DNA of 64,000 nucleotides from Hymenobacter psychrotolerans DSM 18569 (GTDB lineage Bacteria; Bacteroidota; Bacteroidia; Cytophagales; Hymenobacteraceae), in contig NZ_FRAS01000002.1 of assembly GCF_900142395.1 (NCBI RefSeq), forward strand, positions 282,063 through 346,062, read 5' to 3'. A model generated the notes under the pieces. That model saw only the letters and a list, made by a program, of their open reading frames with translations. It was not told the origin of the DNA and did not search any database. The position numbers and the translations under genes were made by a program. This document shows positions 63,721-64,000 of the stretch, piece after piece. Position 1 is the stretch's first letter. Each line of letters starts with the position of its first letter.

Positions 63721-64000
63721 TTATTCGGACAGTTTGGGGAATTTATCGGGCGCGTAGAGGCGCAGGGGACTGCGCACGCGTAGGTTGTGCAGCCCGCAGG
63801 CGACCACGATGACCGTGTCGCGCCGCCACTGGCCGCGCAAGCGCAGCGTGTCCTGTACCATGCGCAAGCGCTTCATTCCGGTGGGCATGCTCGATGACCA
63901 CGCGTAAGGGGCTCAGCAAGTGGTTGTACAGCTGCTGAGCGAAGGTCAACTCCCGCTTCGGCGGCTTCTTGTGGGGCATCTCCACCACCACGCCGGCCGG
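63721..64000 (-). pseudogene. IS5-like/DDE transposase C-terminus, frameshifted, cut by window edge
   Basis: On the minus strand the frame reads VVVEMPHKKPPKRELTF ... LLSPLRVVIEHAH, where the Glu before HA would be the third acidic DDE residue. At about 63878-63884 the homology moves to another frame: GMKRLRMVQDTLRLRGQW ... VIVVACGLHNLRVRSPLRLYAPD, ending at TAA 63723-63721. The expected junction is EHAxxGMKRLR, so one or two bases are missing or added. The N-terminal part is outside the window. Probably an inactive IS copy; terminal inverted repeats were not identified. Confidence 0.75.

Overview
The window looks like chromosomal DNA from a GC-rich Bacteroidetes, most probably Hymenobacter or a close relative (Cytophagales, Hymenobacteraceae). 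The evidence is the gene content: GldH gliding lipoprotein, secreted proteins with C-terminal type IX secretion (T9SS) sorting domains, a GWxTD protein, a DUF2723/GT117 membrane glycosyltransferase, a RicT/PSP1 protein, a large bacterial alpha-2-macroglobulin, and a birA-rsfS-ftsH-lutC block that is typical of the phylum. Several starts are preceded by TAnnTTTG-like -7 elements, some with TTG about 20 bases upstream, which is the Bacteroidetes housekeeping promoter. Most of the window is ordinary core chromosome; there is no CRISPR array, prophage or rRNA. One tRNA-Arg(ACG) and one frameshifted transposase at the right edge were found.

Layout. 1-4.7 kb: rlmB (cut by the left edge), GWxTD protein and GT117 glycosyltransferase, all leftward. 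5.0-11.8 kb: secreted cupredoxin-like protein, birA diverging from rsfS-ftsH, then an overlapping chain lutC-like / lpxH-like / secreted propeller-like protein. 12-15.8 kb: subtilase-like secreted protease facing a secreted M57 metalloprotease lipoprotein. 16.2-20.4 kb: ricT-gldH, a cold-shock protein, and divergent from it a large intrinsically disordered Gly/Tyr/Arg/Asp-rich protein. 20.4-24.2 kb: lipoprotein, ComEA-like HhH protein, DinB protein, outer-membrane barrel. 24.6-31.5 kb: 2094-residue alpha-2-macroglobulin and a small basic secreted protein. 31.6-36.8 kb, leftward: barrel-like protein, ferredoxin and thioredoxin-reductase-like ferredoxin:NADP reductase, unknown protein, tRNA-Arg, VTT membrane protein, and a DUF2167 gene whose signal peptide is broken by a stop. 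37-44.4 kb: trans-sulfuration enzyme, OmpA-type lipoprotein, class I aldolase, accD, two tandem glycine-zipper OmpA paralogues, endonuclease III. 44.4-53.3 kb: lipoprotein, radical SAM protein, gamma carbonic anhydrase, CNNM/CorC transporter, DsbD, Lrp/AsnC regulator, TonB/MORN protein, thioredoxin. 53.4-64 kb: membrane protein, TIGR01777 epimerase with a GbsR/MarR-type regulator, lipoprotein, dnaE, two LysM proteins (one a lytic transglycosylase), a coiled-coil protein and the transposase remnant.

Functional threads. Envelope biology dominates: protein export and redox folding (dsbD, trxA), peptidoglycan (LysM proteins, three OmpA domains), lipid A (lpxH-like), proteases and a protease trap. 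Central metabolism is represented by accD, birA (biotinylation for the same carboxylase), aldolase, cystathionine synthase and the fdx/FNR electron-transfer pair.

The most interesting observations are: the FUS-like disordered protein beside a cold-shock gene; an 18/20-identical palindromic operator in front of both the GbsR-type regulator and the epimerase; an orphan leftward terminator with twin hairpins that suggests an unannotated small transcript near 50.7 kb; a 29-bp perfect inverted repeat at 46.6 kb; an in-frame TAG inside the DUF2167 signal peptide; and a perfect terminator hairpin that coincides with a signal-peptide coding region at 32.4 kb. All product names are from my own reading of the sequence; no database search was run.
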